64,000 nucleotides of DNA from Lysobacterales bacterium (GTDB lineage: Bacteria; Pseudomonadota; Gammaproteobacteria; Xanthomonadales; Xanthomonadaceae), in contig JAFLDZ010000005.1 of NCBI GenBank assembly GCA_017302135.1, forward strand, positions 20,159 to 84,158, given 5' to 3'. The notes below the pieces were generated by a model. The model searched no databases. It saw nothing but the letters and a program-made list of their open reading frames with translations, and was not told where the DNA came from. Within the stretch, counting starts at the first letter, position 1; each line of letters starts with the position of its first letter. Positions 8,598 through 17,907 of this stretch are shown piece by piece. A program made the position numbers and the translations under genes.

Positions 8598-8838
8598 GCT
8601 TCAAGCCGAGAATGGTCGCCGACAGCAGGAAGGTCACGATATTCGCAAGGATCATCGGCATCGAATCCAATGCGATGCCATAGACCAGCCACATCGCGAT
8701 GCCCGCGGTGAAGACCACGTACATGCCCAATGAGATGCTGCGCGTGTCCCTGGTGCGTATGGTCTTGATCGCCTGCGGCACGAACGCGAGGGTGGTCATC
8801 ACGGCGGCAATATAACCGGCCCATTCCATGTTCGCCAT
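8584..8838 (-). CDS. SemiSWEET-family sugar transporter
   Basis: The 84 residues form one three-helix bundle: MEWAGYIAAVMTTLAFVPQA (helix 1 with the PQ-loop Pro-Gln), KTIRTRDTRSISLGMYVVFT (helix 2) and DSMPMILANIVTFLLSATIL (helix 3). This is the size and motif order of bacterial SemiSWEETs, which dimerise to form a sugar uniporter. The ATG overlaps the amidohydrolase stop codon by 1 nt (TGATG), so it is translationally coupled to it. The substrate cannot be read from the sequence. Confidence 0.88.
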   Translation of the reverse strand: MANMEWAGYIAAVMTTLAFVPQAIKTIRTRDTRSISLGMYVVFTAGIAMWLVYGIALDSMPMILANIVTFLLSATILGLKLKHG

Positions 8839-10151
8839 CAGAGTGTTCCCGCGCGTTCGGTCGTGGTGTTCCTGTAGATCACGCCGTCTTTCATCACGAA
8901 GTCGACGCGCATCACCGCGCCGATGTCCTTCAGCGGATCGCCGGGCATCGCGACGATATCGGCGCGCTTGCCCGACTCGATCACGCCCTGATCGTCGACG
9001 CCCAGCACCTCGGCGGCGAGCAGCGTCGCCGACTGCAGCGCGTAGGTCGCCGGAATGCCGGCCTCGACCATCAGCACGAATTCGCGCGCGTTGTCGCCAT
9101 GCGGGCTGACTCCCGAGTCGGTGCCGAAGGCGATCTTCACGCCGGACTTGTACGCGCGGGTGGCGGTGTCCTGGATGAGGGCGCCGATCCGCGCGGCCTT
9201 CGGGCGGATGACGTCCGGGAAGTAGCCGTCGATCTTCGCCTTGTCGGCGACGAAGCGGCCGGCGGTGATCGTCGGCACGTACCAGGTGCCTTTCTGTTTC
9301 ATCAGCGCCATGATCTCGTCGTTCATGTAGGTGCCGTGCTCGATGCTGGTCACGCCACCCAGGACCGCGCGTTTCATGCCTTCGGCGCCGTGCGAATGCG
9401 CGGCGACCCGGTAGCCGTAGTCGCGGGCGGTCTCGACCACCGCGCGGACTTCGTCGACGGTGAACTGCGGTGCGTCGCCGGATTTCGCGTAGCTCAGCAC
9501 GCCGCCGGTAGCGGTGATCTTGATGACGTCGCTGCCTTCCTTGTAGCGCTGGCGTACCGCTTGGCGCGCGTCGTCGACCGAGTTGACGACGCCCTCGGTG
9601 GGGCCGGGCGGTCCGACCAGGTGGGCGAGGGTGGCGTTGTAGCCGTTGGTGGGATCCGCGTGACCGCCGGTGGTGCCGATGGCTTTGCCGGCGGCCCAGA
9701 TGCGGGGTCCTTCGATCAGCCCCTGATTGATCGCGTCGCGCAGGTGCGGGGCGACTTCGCCGCCGAGATCGCGCACGCTGGTGAAACCTGCCATCAGGGT
9801 CTTGCGCGCGTAGCCGACCGAGCGGAACGCGAAATCGACCTGATCGAGCCGGAACTCTTCTTCGTAAGCGCGCGGGCTCGATTGGTCGCCGAGATGCACG
9901 TGCAGATCGGTCCAGCCGGGTGTGCAGGTATGCCCGGCGAGGTCGATGGTGTTCGCGCCAGCGATCTCGACGCGCCCGGCGCGGAGTTCCGTAACCTTGC
10001 CATCGCGCACGATCACCGTGTGCGCGCCCAGCATCTGCGCCTTGCGGCTGTCGAAGACGCGTTCGCATTGGAGTGCGACCTCTGCGGCAGCGACATGCAG
10101 CGGTGCGAAGCAGAGAACCGCGATGGCGGCGGCGAGTGCGGAGCGATGCAT
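8838..10151 (-). CDS. Secreted metal-dependent amidohydrolase (imidazolonepropionase/prolidase-like)
   Basis: The 437-residue protein has a signal peptide (MHRSALAAAIAVLCFAPLHVAAA) and the amidohydrolase metal motifs: LHVHLGD (HxH), Lys in DVIKITATGG, the His of AAHSHG and IEHGTY, and Asp in AFGTDSGV. The N-terminal composite domain (CERVFDSRKAQML) and the C-terminal ADIVAMPGDPL are also typical. Relatives in this clade hydrolyse Xaa-Pro or Xaa-Arg dipeptides or organophosphates, so a periplasmic peptidase role is likely but unproven. It is coupled to the SemiSWEET gene. Confidence 0.88.
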   Translation of the reverse strand: MHRSALAAAIAVLCFAPLHVAAAEVALQCERVFDSRKAQMLGAHTVIVRDGKVTELRAGRVEIAGANTIDLAGHTCTPGWTDLHVHLGDQSSPRAYEEEFRLDQVDFAFRSVGYARKTLMAGFTSVRDLGGEVAPHLRDAINQGLIEGPRIWAAGKAIGTTGGHADPTNGYNATLAHLVGPPGPTEGVVNSVDDARQAVRQRYKEGSDVIKITATGGVLSYAKSGDAPQFTVDEVRAVVETARDYGYRVAAHSHGAEGMKRAVLGGVTSIEHGTYMNDEIMALMKQKGTWYVPTITAGRFVADKAKIDGYFPDVIRPKAARIGALIQDTATRAYKSGVKIAFGTDSGVSPHGDNAREFVLMVEAGIPATYALQSATLLAAEVLGVDDQGVIESGKRADIVAMPGDPLKDIGAVMRVDFVMKDGVIYRNTTTERAGTL

Positions 10152-10225
10152 GGGCAGGATCCTGGATGGCTTCCCGCCGATCATAACGGTTCGCGGCGCC
10201 GGGGTGGCTCGGCGCCGCGTATGCC

Positions 10226-11923
10226 TCAGAGGTTGATCACCATCGGCTCGATCTTCACCGCCGGCATGAGTCGCGCGGTGAAATACCGGTCCTGGAAGTA
10301 TTTGATCTTGTCGCACAGCACCGGGTGCGGAATTCCTTCGTAGAAGAAGATTTCCTTGTCGAAGCCGATCGCCTTCAATTCCTGGGGCAGCATCAGCGCA
10401 CGACGTTCCTCGGATTCGCTGCGCGAGAATTCGCGCCCGCGGGTGAAGCTGTCCTTCTTCACGGTGGTGTAGCCGAGCATCTCGGAATAGTCGTTGGCGT
10501 CCTGCTGTTCGCGCGGGGCGTAGACGATCTGCAGCGCATGGTTGGTGATCATCGTGCGCGACAGATCCTTGCCGTAAGTGGCATCGAGCTGCGACATGCT
10601 CTGGATGATCGGCAGCAGGCGGATGTTGTAACCGGCCATGTAAGACACGGCGGTGGAGATGATGTCGACCTTGCCGATCGAGGTGAACTCGTCCATCAGC
10701 AGCAGGCACTGATGCTTCAGCTCCTTGTTGTTCTGCGGCAGTTCCTTGGTATTGAGATTGATCAGCTGGCTGAAGAACAAATTGATGATCAGCCGGCTCT
10801 CGGCCAGTTTGTTCGGCTGGATACCGATGTAGATCGTCATCTTCTTCTTGCGCACGTCGGTGAGCAGGAAGTCATCGGCACTGGTCACCGCGTCGAGTAT
10901 CGGGTTGATGAACGCGTTGAGCGGTTCCTTGAAGGTGCCGAGGATCGATGCGAAGGTCTCGTCCGCCTGCGACAGCATGCCGGAGAACGCGGTCTTGGCA
11001 TGGCTGCTGAGGAACGGACGCTGCGCCAGGTCCTTCAGGAACGGCTTGAGTTCGCTCTGTCCATCGCCCGAAGACAGGCGGTAGATCGCGCCGAGCGAAG
11101 GCGGCTTCGAGAACGGGAAGCCGATCTTCTGATCGTCGTCGTATTTCTCGAACAGATACAGCGTGAACGCCATGAACGCGTTGCGCGCCTGACTGACCCA
11201 GAATTTCTGGTCTTCTGCGCCGTCCGGATACAGCATCGCCGCGATGCTCATCAGGTCGGAGACGCGAAAAGCGGGATCGCTGGAGACGTAGGTCAGCGGG
11301 TTCCAGCGATGGCTGCGGCGGTCTTCTGCGAATGGATTGAACAGGTAGATCTCGTGGCCGACGCTCGCGCGCCAGCCGCTGGTCAGGTCGAAGTTTTCCT
11401 GCTTGATGTCCAGCACCACCAGCGACTCCTGGTAGTCGAGAAGGTTCGGGATCACGATGCCCACACCTTTGCCGGAGCGGGTCGGCGCGGCCAGGATCAC
11501 GAACTGCTGGCCGCTCAGCCGCAGCAGCTTGCCGCCGAACTTGCCGACCACGATGCCATTCTTCTCCGGCTTGAACATGCCTTTACCCGCCAGATCGCCG
11601 CCGGTCGCGAAACGCGCGTCGCCGTGAAGCGCCTGTCCTCTGGGTTTCAGCACCAGGAAGACCAGTCCCATCCAAAGTACAAATGTCGTGCCGAAGCCGA
11701 TCATGCCGCTGAGCTCGATCTTCTTCACGAACGGCCTGACCTGGGGCTGGTCGATGGCTTTGTAGTAGTGGAGCCATGTATCCCAGGACAGCGGGACATG
11801 GGAGAGCTTCAACTGCATCAGCACGATATAGCCGGAGAGATACAGTCCCCCGGCCACAACAAGGATCAACAGTGCCAAGAGGAAAAGGAGTTTTCCGATG
11901 GTATTGGATTTCTGCATGCTCAC
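10226..11923 (-). CDS. virD4: VirD4-type coupling ATPase of the T4SS
   Basis: The 565-residue protein starts with two membrane helices (about 11-35 and 72-92), then the GDARFATGGDL segment, the Walker A motif APTRSGKGVG (146-155) and the Walker B motif LLLMDEF near 405-413. This is the TraG/VirD4 layout: a hexameric inner-membrane ATPase that recruits substrates to the secretion channel. In Xanthomonas citri the cognate protein binds effectors through their conserved C-terminal domain. The gene runs leftward, divergent from virB1, with 515 bp between. GTG at 11923 is preceded by AGGA; ATG at 11917 is an alternative start. Confidence 0.95.
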   Translation of the reverse strand: MSMQKSNTIGKLLFLLALLILVVAGGLYLSGYIVLMQLKLSHVPLSWDTWLHYYKAIDQPQVRPFVKKIELSGMIGFGTTFVLWMGLVFLVLKPRGQALHGDARFATGGDLAGKGMFKPEKNGIVVGKFGGKLLRLSGQQFVILAAPTRSGKGVGIVIPNLLDYQESLVVLDIKQENFDLTSGWRASVGHEIYLFNPFAEDRRSHRWNPLTYVSSDPAFRVSDLMSIAAMLYPDGAEDQKFWVSQARNAFMAFTLYLFEKYDDDQKIGFPFSKPPSLGAIYRLSSGDGQSELKPFLKDLAQRPFLSSHAKTAFSGMLSQADETFASILGTFKEPLNAFINPILDAVTSADDFLLTDVRKKKMTIYIGIQPNKLAESRLIINLFFSQLINLNTKELPQNNKELKHQCLLLMDEFTSIGKVDIISTAVSYMAGYNIRLLPIIQSMSQLDATYGKDLSRTMITNHALQIVYAPREQQDANDYSEMLGYTTVKKDSFTRGREFSRSESEERRALMLPQELKAIGFDKEIFFYEGIPHPVLCDKIKYFQDRYFTARLMPAVKIEPMVINL

Positions 11924-12438
11924 GAGGCGTCCTGCTGCGATTCAGTGGTTCCGGGAGGCTTGATGAGCCCGGAGATGGGAGGATGGGCGGAGACATCCGT
12001 ACGCAAGTCTCGCACTGCGGTAGCCGCGAGAGAATAGATGGGTGTACGTTCGGGACATGGCCTCGTGGGCCGTATCAAGCGGGCAAGTTGCGTCTGCGGC
12101 AACGCACGCTGGATGGTTTCAATTGCAACCTTCCCGTGCCATTCCCGCATGCGCATCCCCCTTTCCGGACTGCTGGCGATCTTACGTCATTCACCTGCGG
12201 CGTCGGCAAGCGGTCGTGTTCCTCGGCTCGGTCGACCGGAATAGGCTGAAAGTAGGGGGTCACTGGCCGGATTTGAGACAGGGTTCGTATTTTCAGGTAC
12301 TCTTCAGGTACGCATTTCGTTGACAGTCGAAGTACGGCTGGACACCATTGGGTCGGGCAAATGGAGGACAGGGGATGCCTCGAATGGTAATCACAATTGC
12401 TGCACCAGAACCGCAGCCTCGGACAGGAGGATTCTGTC
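11924..12438. other. Intergenic control region between divergent virD4 and virB1
   Basis: No credible gene is seen in these 515 bp: short frames on both strands lack ribosome sites and family features. The stretch holds the direct repeats and candidate promoter described separately (12292-12348). AGGAGG at 12425-12430 serves virB1. In Xanthomonas citri the region between virD4 and virB1 is instead occupied by virB7-virB11. Confidence 0.6.
12292..12348 (+). promoter_or_regulatory. Candidate virB promoter with two upstream direct repeats
   Basis: TTCAGGTAC occurs twice, at 12292-12300 and 12303-12311, 11 bp apart, i.e. about one helical turn. Nine bp further on is TTGACA (12320-12325), and 17 bp beyond that CACCAT (12343-12348), a poor -10 box. 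The arrangement suggests an activator bound as a direct-repeat dimer at a promoter with a weak -10. The virB1 start codon is about 90 bp downstream. Confidence 0.4.
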
Positions 12439-13347
12439 TTGTTGCCCGGAATTGAACTGATGGGATGTCAAGGATTGGCAGTGCCTTCCGAAGTCATGCA
12501 CCACGTCGTGCGTGTCGAGTCCTCTTACAATCCCTACGCCATTGGCGTGGTCGGCGGCCGATTGGTCCGTCAGCCGAAGAACCTTCCCGAAGCGCTCGCG
12601 ACCGTCCGTATGCTCGAAGGGCGCGGCTTCAATTTCTCCATCGGTCTGGCCCAGGTGAATCGTTACAACCTCGACAAGTACGGGCTCGACTCGTACGAGA
12701 AGGCGTTCGAGCCCTGTGCAAATCTGAAGGCCGGCTCAAGGATCCTGGCCGAGTGCTACCAGCGCGCGAAAGGCGACTGGGGCAAATCGTTCAGTTGCTA
12801 TTACTCCGGCAACTTCTCGACCGGCTTCCGTCAAGGGTACGTGCAGAAGATCTATGCGTCCCTCCGTCAGGAGCGCGCGGGCGACGCAGCGCCCGGCTCT
12901 CCGGCGATCGAAGTCGTCGGTCGCACCGCCCGGCGCACCGTACCTGTCGCCAGGCACCCGCTCTACAACGCAACGCCTTCGACGGAGCAGGCCAGTGTCG
13001 AGGCGCAAACCCTGCCCTCGGCGCCAAGTCAGCCTGCTGTCGCCGCTCCATCGCGGACGCAACGAGTTCCGTCCAGAACCGAATTCGTCGATCCCGTCGC
13101 CTCATTCCTTGCGGCTGGCCCGGCACCCCAAGCCCCTGTCGCCGAAGCCATGCCTGCGCCTGTTCCCCAGCCTGCCGAGGCCATCGGACGTGCCGTTCCG
13201 ACCGCGGGTGTCGCTGGCGTCGCCAAGGTTGTCGCTTCGCAGCCCGCCTCCACCGACGAACCGGCTACGGCCAAACGACGCGGCTCTGCTGGCGACAAGG
13301 CGCTTGTCATCAGCAACCCCAACCAAGATGAGGCTTTCGTATTCTAA
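12439..13347 (+). CDS. virB1: VirB1 lytic transglycosylase of the T4SS
   Basis: The 302-residue protein has the SLT-type fold: VRVESSYNPYAIGVV carries the catalytic Glu (about residue 27), followed by FNFSIGLAQVNRYN and GDWGKSFSCYYSGNF. It cuts peptidoglycan to let the secretion channel cross the cell wall. The C-terminal half (from about 165) is a Pro/Ala-rich linker ending in NQDEAFVF. No ordinary signal peptide is seen. TTG at 12439 is chosen because AGGAGG lies 8 nt upstream and the protein then starts LLPGIELM. It is the first gene of the virB1-B6 operon. Confidence 0.93.
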   Translation: MLPGIELMGCQGLAVPSEVMHHVVRVESSYNPYAIGVVGGRLVRQPKNLPEALATVRMLEGRGFNFSIGLAQVNRYNLDKYGLDSYEKAFEPCANLKAGSRILAECYQRAKGDWGKSFSCYYSGNFSTGFRQGYVQKIYASLRQERAGDAAPGSPAIEVVGRTARRTVPVARHPLYNATPSTEQASVEAQTLPSAPSQPAVAAPSRTQRVPSRTEFVDPVASFLAAGPAPQAPVAEAMPAPVPQPAEAIGRAVPTAGVAGVAKVVASQPASTDEPATAKRRGSAGDKALVISNPNQDEAFVF

Positions 13348-13444
13348 CCCTCGTGTCCCGGGCCGATTCCGGGTCGGGCACGCAGCTGTCGCAAGTACCT
13401 GTCGTTGCAAGTGTTTCACCCCACCAACCCAAAGGAGAGTAGTC

Positions 13445-13810
13445 ATGAAGAAGTATTCGAAGTCGGTGTCCAAAGGCACTGCAGTCAACAATATGATGAG
13501 CATGTTCAAAGCGATGCTGTTCGTCGCGCTGGTCTCGATGCCCCATTTGCTCTTCGCGCAGGCGATCGATTTCGGTGATACCTGTACGACCGTCAACAGC
13601 TTCTTCGAAGGTATCGAAGGCATGCTGAAGTTCATGTCGGTGCTCGTGATCACGGTTGCCATCATTTTCTGTGGTTACCAGATCGCATTCGCGCACAAGC
13701 GTCTGTCCGATGTCGCCCCCGTTTTCCTCGGCGCAGTGTTGATCGGTGGCGCCACCACGATCGCGACGATGTTGATGTCTTCCGACACCAACGCTTCCGC
13801 CAGCTGCTGA
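13445..13810 (+). CDS. virB2: VirB2 pilin of the T4SS
   Basis: The 121-residue precursor has a long leader ending near LLFAQA (about residue 38), then a mature pilin with two hydrophobic helices around a basic turn, FAHKRLSDV, as in VirB2/TrbC pilins. Cys residues in DTCTTV and at the C-terminal SASC could bond. AAGGAGAG lies just before the ATG. The gap of 97 bp after virB1 and 7 bp before virB3 fits one transcript. Confidence 0.92.
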   Translation: MKKYSKSVSKGTAVNNMMSMFKAMLFVALVSMPHLLFAQAIDFGDTCTTVNSFFEGIEGMLKFMSVLVITVAIIFCGYQIAFAHKRLSDVAPVFLGAVLIGGATTIATMLMSSDTNASASC

Positions 13811-13817
13811 TACCGGC

Positions 13818-14213
13818 GTGAACAGAAATGCCGTGTTCCGTGGCTGCACCCGCCCGCCAATGTTCCTGGGCGTGCCTTACATTCCATTTTTTGTGGTGGC
13901 AGGCGGGGTGTTCCTGCTCGCGATATACTTTCACATCTTCTTGCTTCTGCTGGAGCCTGTCGTCATCTACATCATGCGAGTGATGGCAAAGAGGGACGAA
14001 ATGATCTTTCGTCTGATCGGTCTGAATTTGCAGTTTCGGTTGCGCGCGCGTAATCGAAAGTTACACGATGGTGTATGGGTTTTTTCGCCGAATGCGTATC
14101 GCAAGAGTCGGCCTGGTGCCAAGCGGTCGTTTTCCGGTCCGCATATCATCAGCGGAAAGTTGAGCGGTCCTGTTGTGAAAGCTGCGGGTCGGCGGAGCAC
14201 GACAACGGCTTGA
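13818..14213 (+). CDS. virB3: VirB3 inner-membrane component of the T4SS
   Basis: The 131-residue protein begins with the VirB3 signature FRGCTRPPMFLGVPYIPFF, then a hydrophobic hairpin (about 16-55) and a basic tail. VirB3 sits in the inner-membrane complex with VirB4. The start is GTG at 13818, 7 bp after virB2. The family is usually near 100 residues; the extra 30 form a basic C-terminal tail rich in Arg and Lys. Confidence 0.9.
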   Translation: MNRNAVFRGCTRPPMFLGVPYIPFFVVAGGVFLLAIYFHIFLLLLEPVVIYIMRVMAKRDEMIFRLIGLNLQFRLRARNRKLHDGVWVFSPNAYRKSRPGAKRSFSGPHIISGKLSGPVVKAAGRRSTTTA

Positions 14214-14220
14214 AACGACT

Positions 14221-14258
14221 CCTCCCGGTGTTCTTCCGCAAGGCAGAACACCGGGAGG
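14221..14258. repeat. Perfect 14-bp stem-loop between virB3 and virB4
   Basis: CCTCCCGGTGTTCT (14221-14234) and AGAACACCGGGAGG (14245-14258) are exact complements around a 10-nt loop. The stem begins 7 bp after the virB3 stop. The next T-run (GTTTTTTG) comes 14 bp after the stem, so it is not a classic intrinsic terminator; it could be an mRNA-stabilising element, a processing site or an attenuator within the operon. Confidence 0.65.
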
Positions 14259-14475
14259 GTCATCTGTTAGACGTTTTTTGCACCAATGAACTTCCGCGTC
14301 ATGCATTACAAGTATTGCCAGTGGTTGGGGACTCGATCACCGCGAATGCGCATGCCGAGCCGTGACCATCTTTTTCATCCCGTTTCACGTCAATGAACAG
14401 GCTGTTCGTCCTGTGCCGTTCCGGAGAAGCGCTTCTTTCAACTGTTTCACGATCAGTCTCTACCCCTGAAGGCGC

Positions 14476-16938
14476 ATGTTCACACCCGACACTTCCATCA
14501 GTGATTTCATTCCGTTCTCCTCGCATGTCTCCCCCTCTGTGGTCAAGACTCGCGATGGCGACTATCTGGTTTCCTGGCATCTCGAGGGCTTGCCCTTCGT
14601 CGGCCGGGAGGAATGGGAGCTCGAGCATCGGCACAACACTTTCAACCGGTTGCTGCAGACTTTGCGCGCGCCCGATTTCGTGAACGTCGCTTTCTGGATC
14701 CACGATATCCGGCGCCGTCGGCGCGTGAACGTCAAGAGCAATTTCCGCCATCGTTTCAATCAAGAGATGTCGGATGCTTATTACAACGCGCTCTCTACCC
14801 AGAAGATGATGCAAAACGATCTCTACATGACGATGATTTATCGTCCAGTGGTCGGCGGAAAGCGCTTCATGGAAAAATCGGGCGATCACGCCAAGATCAA
14901 GGCCGAGGAAGAGCAATCGATCACCAAGCTGCAGGAGCTCGCCGGTAACGTCGAAGCGGTCATCAAGGATTATTCCCCATATCGTCTTGGCATGTACGAA
15001 GGGGCGAACGGGGTCGTGTTCTCCGAGACCCTCGAATTCCTCGGTTTCATCGTCAATCGGATCGAAGAGCCCGTTCCTGTCCTGCATTCTCCGATCTACA
15101 ACTATCTGCCTGTCAGTCGTCACATGTTCTCCTCGAAGAGTGGCGACTTCGTCATCAATTCGCCGAACGGCGTGAATCATTACGGCGCCATTCTGAACGT
15201 CAAAGAATATGCCGATGCGACTTTCCCGGGCATTCTCAACGGTTTGAAGTATCTGGATTACGAATATGTCGTGACCCATTCTTTCAGCCCGATGGGTCGT
15301 CAGGACGCGCTTAAAGTACTCGACCGCACCAAAGGCATGATGATCTCCTCCGGCGACAAAGCGCTGAGCCAGATCGTCGAGCTGGACTATGCGATGGACC
15401 AGGTCTCATCCGGCAACTTCGTGCTCGGCGAGTACCATTTCACGATGGCGATCTACGCCGAAAGCCAGGAAAGCCTCGGGCAGCGCGTTGCATCGACCCG
15501 TGCGGAGCTGTCCAACGCCGGTTTCGTGTCCGCCAAGGAGGATCTTGCGGTCGCATCTTCCTTCTATTCGCAACTTCCGGCGAACTGGAAATATCGCACC
15601 CGTATCGCGAATGTCAGTTCGCTCAATTTTCTCGGCTTGTCGCCGCTGCACAACTTCGCTTCGGGCAAGCGCGACAACAATCCGTGGGGTCAATGCGTCA
15701 CCACGCTGCAGACTACGAACGGCCAGCCTTATTATTTCAATTTCCATGCGACACATCCTGCCGAGAACTCGCTGGGCGAGAAGGCGATCGCCAATACGAT
15801 GGTGATCGGTAAATCCGGTACAGGTAAGACCGCGCTGATCAATTTCCTGCTCAGCCAGGTGCAGAAGTACAACCCGTCGCCGACTATTTTCTTCTTCGAC
15901 AAGGACCGCGGTGCCGAGATCTTCGTGCGCGCCTGCGGCGGCAACTATCTCGCGCTCGAGAACGGTGAGCCGACCGGATTCAATCCGTTCCAGTGCCAGC
16001 GCAACGAAAGCAACGTGCAGTTCCTGGCCGGCCTCATCAAAGTGCTGATCGGCAAGAAGGATTACACCTCCCGCGACGAGGAAGACATCTCCCGTGCGGT
16101 GGAAAACATGCTCGATACTCCGATGCACCTGCGCAGCATGACCAACTTCCAGAAGAGCCTGCCGAATATGGGCGACGATGGGTTGTTCGCGCGCATGCGC
16201 AAATGGACCAATTCGGGCTCGCTCGGCTGGGTTTTCGACAATCCTGTCGATACGATCGATCTTCAGAAAGCCAATATCATCGGTTTCGATTACACGGACA
16301 TCATCGACAATCCTGAAGTGCGCGTACCGATCATCAACTATCTGCTCCACCGACTCGAAGAATTGATCGATGGACGCCCGCTCATTTACGTGATGGACGA
16401 GTTCTGGAAAATCCTCGACGGCGAAGGTGGTTTGAAAGAGTTCGCCAAGAACAAGCAGAAGACCATTCGTAAGCAGAACGGTCTCGGTATCTTCGCGACC
16501 CAGAGCCCGGAAGACGCGTTGAAGAGTTCCATCGCAGCTGCGCTCATCGAGCAGACCGCGACCATGATTCTGCTGCCGAATCCGAACGCCAGCCGCGAAG
16601 ATTATATCGATGGCCTCAAACTGACCGATGCCGAATATCAGGTCATCAAGAGTCTCGATGAGCGTTCGCGCTGTTTCCTGGTCAAGCAGGGACATGCCTC
16701 GAGCGTTTGCCAGTTGAATCTTCGCGGCATGGACGACGCCTTGGCCGTCATCTCCGCATCGACCGACAACATCGAGATTTTGCGCCAGGTACTCGCCAGC
16801 AAATCCCAGGAGAAGGGGGTCCATGAGGATGCTCTTCTGCCCGACGATTGGCTCGACGATTTCTATACCAATCGAAAGGGCTCGGGCAAGCGCCCCGCTC
16901 AGCCGACTGGAAGTGGCCGCTTGGCGGCCGGCGCTTGA
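14476..16938 (+). CDS. virB4: VirB4 ATPase of the T4SS
   Basis: The 820-residue protein has the full VirB4/CagE architecture: an N-terminal domain with FIVNRIEEPVPV near 190, the Walker A motif GKSGTGKT (445-452), a Walker B region in PLIYVMDEFWK and a C-terminal ATPase domain with FATQSPEDAL. VirB4 powers pilus assembly and substrate transfer at the inner-membrane face. GAAGG lies 5 nt before the ATG. A 262-bp gap separates it from virB3, unusual for these operons; the hairpin at 14221 lies in it. Confidence 0.95.
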   Translation: MFTPDTSISDFIPFSSHVSPSVVKTRDGDYLVSWHLEGLPFVGREEWELEHRHNTFNRLLQTLRAPDFVNVAFWIHDIRRRRRVNVKSNFRHRFNQEMSDAYYNALSTQKMMQNDLYMTMIYRPVVGGKRFMEKSGDHAKIKAEEEQSITKLQELAGNVEAVIKDYSPYRLGMYEGANGVVFSETLEFLGFIVNRIEEPVPVLHSPIYNYLPVSRHMFSSKSGDFVINSPNGVNHYGAILNVKEYADATFPGILNGLKYLDYEYVVTHSFSPMGRQDALKVLDRTKGMMISSGDKALSQIVELDYAMDQVSSGNFVLGEYHFTMAIYAESQESLGQRVASTRAELSNAGFVSAKEDLAVASSFYSQLPANWKYRTRIANVSSLNFLGLSPLHNFASGKRDNNPWGQCVTTLQTTNGQPYYFNFHATHPAENSLGEKAIANTMVIGKSGTGKTALINFLLSQVQKYNPSPTIFFFDKDRGAEIFVRACGGNYLALENGEPTGFNPFQCQRNESNVQFLAGLIKVLIGKKDYTSRDEEDISRAVENMLDTPMHLRSMTNFQKSLPNMGDDGLFARMRKWTNSGSLGWVFDNPVDTIDLQKANIIGFDYTDIIDNPEVRVPIINYLLHRLEELIDGRPLIYVMDEFWKILDGEGGLKEFAKNKQKTIRKQNGLGIFATQSPEDALKSSIAAALIEQTATMILLPNPNASREDYIDGLKLTDAEYQVIKSLDERSRCFLVKQGHASSVCQLNLRGMDDALAVISASTDNIEILRQVLASKSQEKGVHEDALLPDDWLDDFYTNRKGSGKRPAQPTGSGRLAAGA

Positions 16939-17039
16939 CTTCGTGACCGGAATCGCGTTTTAACACGTTTAATATAGATGCCTGATACCAATCGTCAAAC
17001 CCGCCCGTTCTCAGCCTGAAACCACACTGGAGGTGTCCC

Positions 17040-17819
17040 ATGAAGACCGACCGCAAGTCCCGCAGTAACCGCAAGGCCCCGCTCATCGCCAGTTTGGCGC
17101 TTGCCTGTGCCTTTGCGGCCGGCAACGCAGGCGCGGGCATTCCAGTGACCGACGTGGGCAACATGCCCAATCACATCATCACCCAGATCAATTCTCTTCT
17201 GAATCAGATCAACACCTATACCCAGAAATTCCAGGATTACACGCAGTATGCCCGTGAAATCCAGCACATGACCCAGCAGCTCACGCAGCTCGATCAGCTG
17301 TTCAATACGCTTGCTTTGTCGATGACGCCCATCACCGAAAAATCCTCGCAGGATCTGAGTGATGCCATCGCGCAGCGTTGCAGCGGCGGCAGCAGTTCGT
17401 TGATCTCGGACATTTTTTCCACGATCGGCCTGGACATGAATGGCGATATCATTGGTCAGCAGAAGACCAAATGTAAGCAGATCGTGAATCTGCAATTCAT
17501 GCAGTTCAACGAGCAGGTGAGAATGCTGAACAAGCTGAGGCAGACGCAGGCTCAGATCGAGCGGATTCAGGGCCAGATGGCTAGTTCCAGCGCAAATGGC
17601 CAGATGGACACCAACGTGGCCCAAACACAGAAGCTGATGACGCAGGTGCTGGCCGACGCCCAATACACCGAGACTGTGATCAAGACCTACGAGGGCATGA
17701 TCAAAATGGTTGAGGAAGATCAGCGGCAGCTTGCGAAGCGCGGCATGAAGGGCGAAAACAGCATCCTTGGGACGATCGTCTCCACTGCTGCGTTGGCTGG
17801 CGCGCTGGAAATCAACTGA
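17040..17819 (+). CDS. virB5: VirB5-family minor pilin of the T4SS
   Basis: The 259-residue protein has a signal peptide ending around GNAGAG (residue 32), then GIPVTDVGNMPNHI and a long helical hairpin rich in Gln (QKFQDYTQYAREIQHMTQQL), typical of VirB5/TraC tip proteins. Two Cys (CSGGS and KCKQIV) could bond. TGGAGG precedes the ATG. It lies between virB4 and virB6, as expected. VirB5 caps the pilus and may contact the target cell. Confidence 0.9.
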   Translation: MKTDRKSRSNRKAPLIASLALACAFAAGNAGAGIPVTDVGNMPNHIITQINSLLNQINTYTQKFQDYTQYAREIQHMTQQLTQLDQLFNTLALSMTPITEKSSQDLSDAIAQRCSGGSSSLISDIFSTIGLDMNGDIIGQQKTKCKQIVNLQFMQFNEQVRMLNKLRQTQAQIERIQGQMASSSANGQMDTNVAQTQKLMTQVLADAQYTETVIKTYEGMIKMVEEDQRQLAKRGMKGENSILGTIVSTAALAGALEIN

Positions 17820-17847
17820 GATTCATACATTAGGTTGTGCTGGTTAT

Positions 17848-17907
17848 CGCGCAGACTCCTGTCTGCGCGGATGTAGGAGCGATGCCGTCAGCCTCAACCC
17901 GAGGCTG
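17848..17907. repeat. Two hairpins with a GTAG REP head between virB5 and virB6
   Basis: CGCGCAGAC (17848-17856) pairs perfectly with GTCTGCGCG (17861-17869) around TCCT. It is followed at once by GTAGGAGCG (17873-17881), a REP head as in the cluster near 58.8 kb, and by a second stem CAGCCTC/GAGGCTG (17889-17895, 17901-17907). It looks like a diverged REP inserted in the 120-bp gap. Confidence 0.55.
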
